A stretch of DNA of 21,425 bases from an uncultured Collinsella sp. (GTDB lineage: Bacteria; Actinomycetota; Coriobacteriia; Coriobacteriales; Coriobacteriaceae). Each line of letters begins with the position of its first letter. Position 1 is the stretch's first letter. The stretch covers positions 1-21,425 of the forward strand of contig CAADVE010000189.1 of assembly GCA_900752425.1 (NCBI GenBank), written 5' to 3'. Below are positions 17,671 to 21,425 of the stretch, piece after piece. The translations under genes and the position numbers were made by a program. The notes beneath the pieces are model-generated. The model ran no database searches. It saw only the letters and a program-made list of their open reading frames with translations, and was not told where the DNA came from.

Positions 17671-17700
17671 AAAAAGAAGGGCCACCCGAAGGTGACCCTT
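17671..17700 (-). terminator. UUCG-loop terminator between rplS and rnhB
   Basis: A 10-bp stem (one G-U) closed by a C(UUCG)G tetraloop, followed by CTTTTT on the minus strand. Only about 30 bases remain before the rnhB start, and they contain no clear promoter, so it may act as a partial terminator that lowers rnhB relative to rplS. Confidence 0.9.
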
Positions 17701-17734
17701 ACGTCCAAGCGAGTGGACAGACGCTGCGATCTTC

Positions 17735-18076
17735 TTAGCGCTTCTCGGGGATACGAGCAGCCTTACCCACCTTATCGCGGAGGTAGTACAGCTTGGCGCG
17801 ACGGACGCGACCATGACGAACGACCTCGAGCTTGGCGATCTTGGGGCTGTGAAGCGGGAAGGTACGCTCAACACCGACACCGAAGGACATCTTGCGGACG
17901 GTGAAGGTCTCGCGGGCACCGGCGCCGGCCATGCGGATGACGTCGCCCTGGAAGACCTGGATGCGCTCGCGGTCGCCTTCCTTAATGCGGTAGTGAACCT
18001 TGACGTTGTCGGCGACGCGAACCTGAGGAATGTCCTCGCGGATCTGCTGACGCTCGATTGCGCGGATGTAATCCAT
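17735..18076 (-). CDS. rplS: 50S ribosomal protein L19
   Basis: A 113-residue L19 protein at the interface between the ribosomal subunits. The blocks DNVKVHYRIKEGDRERIQVF, FQGDVI and RKMSFGVGVERTFPLHSP and the tail KAARIPEKR are characteristic. ATG 18076 has AAGGA seven bases upstream; a TTG six bases earlier is too close to it. Its usual neighbours rpsP, rimM and trmD are absent: it stands alone between ppdK and rnhB with its own promoter and terminator. Confidence 0.98.
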   Translation of the reverse strand: MDYIRAIERQQIREDIPQVRVADNVKVHYRIKEGDRERIQVFQGDVIRMAGAGARETFTVRKMSFGVGVERTFPLHSPKIAKLEVVRHGRVRRAKLYYLRDKVGKAARIPEKR

Positions 18077-18089
18077 GTGCAATTCCTTA

Positions 18090-18124
18090 CTCTTCTAGAG
18101 GTGCCGTACCACCTTGGCCGGCAC
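18090..18124 (-). promoter_or_regulatory. rplS leader hairpins
   Basis: Two hairpins lie between the rplS promoter and its start: a 6-bp stem GTGCCG/CGGCAC (18124-18119 with 18106-18101) and a small CTCT/AGAG stem (18100-18097 with 18093-18090) just upstream of the ribosome binding site. L19 leader RNAs exist in other phyla; similarity to those is not shown. Confidence 0.35.
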
Positions 18125-18145
18125 GTAGTTGAACAAACGTATTCG

Positions 18146-18173
18146 AGTATACACGCGCGGGTTTCTGCTGCAA
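18146..18173 (-). promoter_or_regulatory. Promoter of rplS
   Basis: On the minus strand TTGCAG (18173-18168) is followed after 16 bases by TATACT (18151-18146). The -10 box has one mismatch to consensus and the -35 box three. Position, downstream of the ppdK terminator and about 70 bases before the rplS start, supports it. Confidence 0.55.
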
Positions 18174-18219
18174 GAACAATTTTTTACGCAGACAAAAAGA
18201 CAAAACCCGCACATGATAA

Positions 18220-18247
18220 CCGCCCGCCTCACGAATGAGACGGACGG
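18220..18247 (-). terminator. Terminator candidate after ppdK
   Basis: An 11-bp stem with two G-U pairs on the minus-strand RNA (18247-18237 with 18230-18220), six-base loop. The following sequence begins TTATC, so the T tract is poor; a TTTT and a TTTTT come some 15-25 bases later. Confidence 0.55.
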
Positions 18248-18285
18248 CATGAAGGGGGCTACGCTAGGCGTCTATACCCAAAACG

Positions 18286-21036
<2,751 letters not shown>

Positions 21037-21051
21037 GATACTTCCCCTTCC

Positions 21052-21067
21052 ATGCGCTCTCGCGCAC
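21052..21067 (-). promoter_or_regulatory. Hairpin beside the ppdK ribosome binding site
   Basis: On the minus strand GUGCGC and GCGCAU arms (one G-U) close a GAGA loop of the GNRA type. It ends two bases before the GAAGGGGAAG ribosome binding region, so it could influence translation of ppdK. Confidence 0.35.
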
Positions 21068-21111
21068 GACCGTGGTAACGAATCGACCCGCCGGATACGG
21101 GCCGTGAGGGA

Positions 21112-21117
21112 ACTATA
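21112..21117 (-). promoter_or_regulatory. Possible -10 box of ppdK
   Basis: TATAGT on the minus strand, one mismatch to TATAAT, about 75 bases before the ppdK start. No recognisable -35 box is found at 16-18 bases, so it would need an activator. The whole 21037-21373 region has no other convincing gene. Confidence 0.3.
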
Positions 21118-21158
21118 CGGCGGGCATTGAGCGGGCTTGCGTAGAGGGCGCGGGGTTT

Positions 21159-21196
21159 GGTAAACGTGGTAAATGTGGCGGTAAACGGTAGGTAAA
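21159..21196. repeat. Four phased GGTAAA repeats upstream of ppdK
   Basis: GGTAAA occurs at 21159-21164, 21168-21173, 21180-21185 and 21191-21196, with steps of 9, 12 and 11 bases, close to one helical turn. A related GGTTACC follows at 21200-21206. Read toward ppdK the unit is TTTACC. The array ends about 40 bases upstream of the possible -10 box, where activator sites would be expected. Confidence 0.6.
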
Positions 21197-21220
21197 GGTG
21201 GTTACCTTATGAAGATACCA

Positions 21221-21283
21221 ATGCAAGAGAATTGCGGGTCAAATGCAAGTTCTTTGCTAAATCGCTTTACCAATATCTTGCAT
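21221..21283. repeat. ATGCAAG repeats, two direct and one inverted
   Basis: ATGCAAGA at 21221-21228, ATGCAAG at 21243-21249 and the inverted TCTTGCAT at 21276-21283, in a locally AT-rich stretch. They could bind a regulator of ppdK or of a divergent plus-strand gene. No factor can be named from sequence. Confidence 0.45.
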
Positions 21284-21373
21284 TATTTTTGGCTCTGTTA
21301 GACCAGGATTGACATACATGTGTCCCCACGGTGCCATATCGTTGACCCCATAGACCGCGATGATGGGGGCAGC

Positions 21374-21425
21374 ATGAACGCCGAAGACCTGGTCCTCAAC
21401 TTCAAGAAGGGCATGGCGAACCTCA
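21374..21425 (+). CDS. Possible start of a plus-strand gene (partial)
   Basis: ATG at 21374 opens a frame that runs off the window end: MNAEDLVLNFKKGMANL. Sixteen of its 17 third positions are G or C and first positions are purine-rich, like the genes nearby. The ribosome binding site is poor (GGGGG close to the ATG). The same frame is open back to 21302, with a GTG at 21320. The exactly antisense frame on the minus strand is also open, ending in TAG at 21257-21259 and reading through PIIAVYGVNDMAPWGHMYVN. One is the shadow of the other; composition in the last 52 bases mildly favours the plus strand. I do not recognise either product. Confidence 0.35.
   Translation, partial: MNAEDLVLNFKKGMANL

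Noticed and set aside
21309..21337. A perfect TTGACA at 21309-21314 as a plus-strand promoter
   Set aside because: No -10 box of better than three matches at 16-19 bases, so a full promoter is not supported.

Overview
The window is high-GC bacterial DNA, almost entirely coding and almost entirely on the minus strand. Codon third positions are strongly G/C, start codons are a mix of ATG, GTG and TTG, and most starts have a strong GGAGG-type ribosome binding site. The bacterial-type ProRS, the MEP isoprenoid pathway, trmFO, pyruvate phosphate dikinase and a bifunctional AdhE point to an anaerobic Actinomycetota. My best inference is class Coriobacteriia, something like Collinsella; no marker here proves the genus.

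Layout from left to right. The plus strand carries the last 29 codons of adhE, a hairpin, and a small phosphotransferase-fold kinase gene (179-943). This meets the large minus-strand block at a pair of convergent terminators (976-1092). Read in the direction of transcription, the minus-strand block is: ppdK (21036-18286); rplS (18076-17735); rnhB (17641-16853); a yraN-comM-dprA-trmFO-xerC operon (16663-11454); rpsB-tsf (11234-9591); and a tightly packed operon pyrH-frr-uppS-cdsA-dxr-rseP-ispG-proS (9473-1122). Intrinsic terminators separate most of these units. The last about 390 bases hold the ppdK upstream region, rich in short repeats, and possibly the first codons of a plus-strand gene.

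How the genes work together. rpsB, tsf, frr, rplS and proS serve translation, and trmFO modifies tRNA. dxr and ispG make isoprenoid precursors, uppS turns them into the undecaprenyl carrier for cell wall synthesis, and cdsA makes CDP-diacylglycerol for phospholipids. rseP is an intramembrane protease and pyrH supplies UDP. yraN, comM, dprA, xerC and rnhB form the DNA processing, uptake and recombination cluster often found beside rplS and rpsB.

Most of the window is a conserved housekeeping neighbourhood. The most unusual item is RseP, which carries an extra segment of about 110 residues with a winged-helix-like pattern in its predicted cytosolic loop. Other points worth a look are the xerC gene, which has no canonical start codon where one is needed, the phased GGTAAA repeats upstream of ppdK, and a DprA with altered family motifs.
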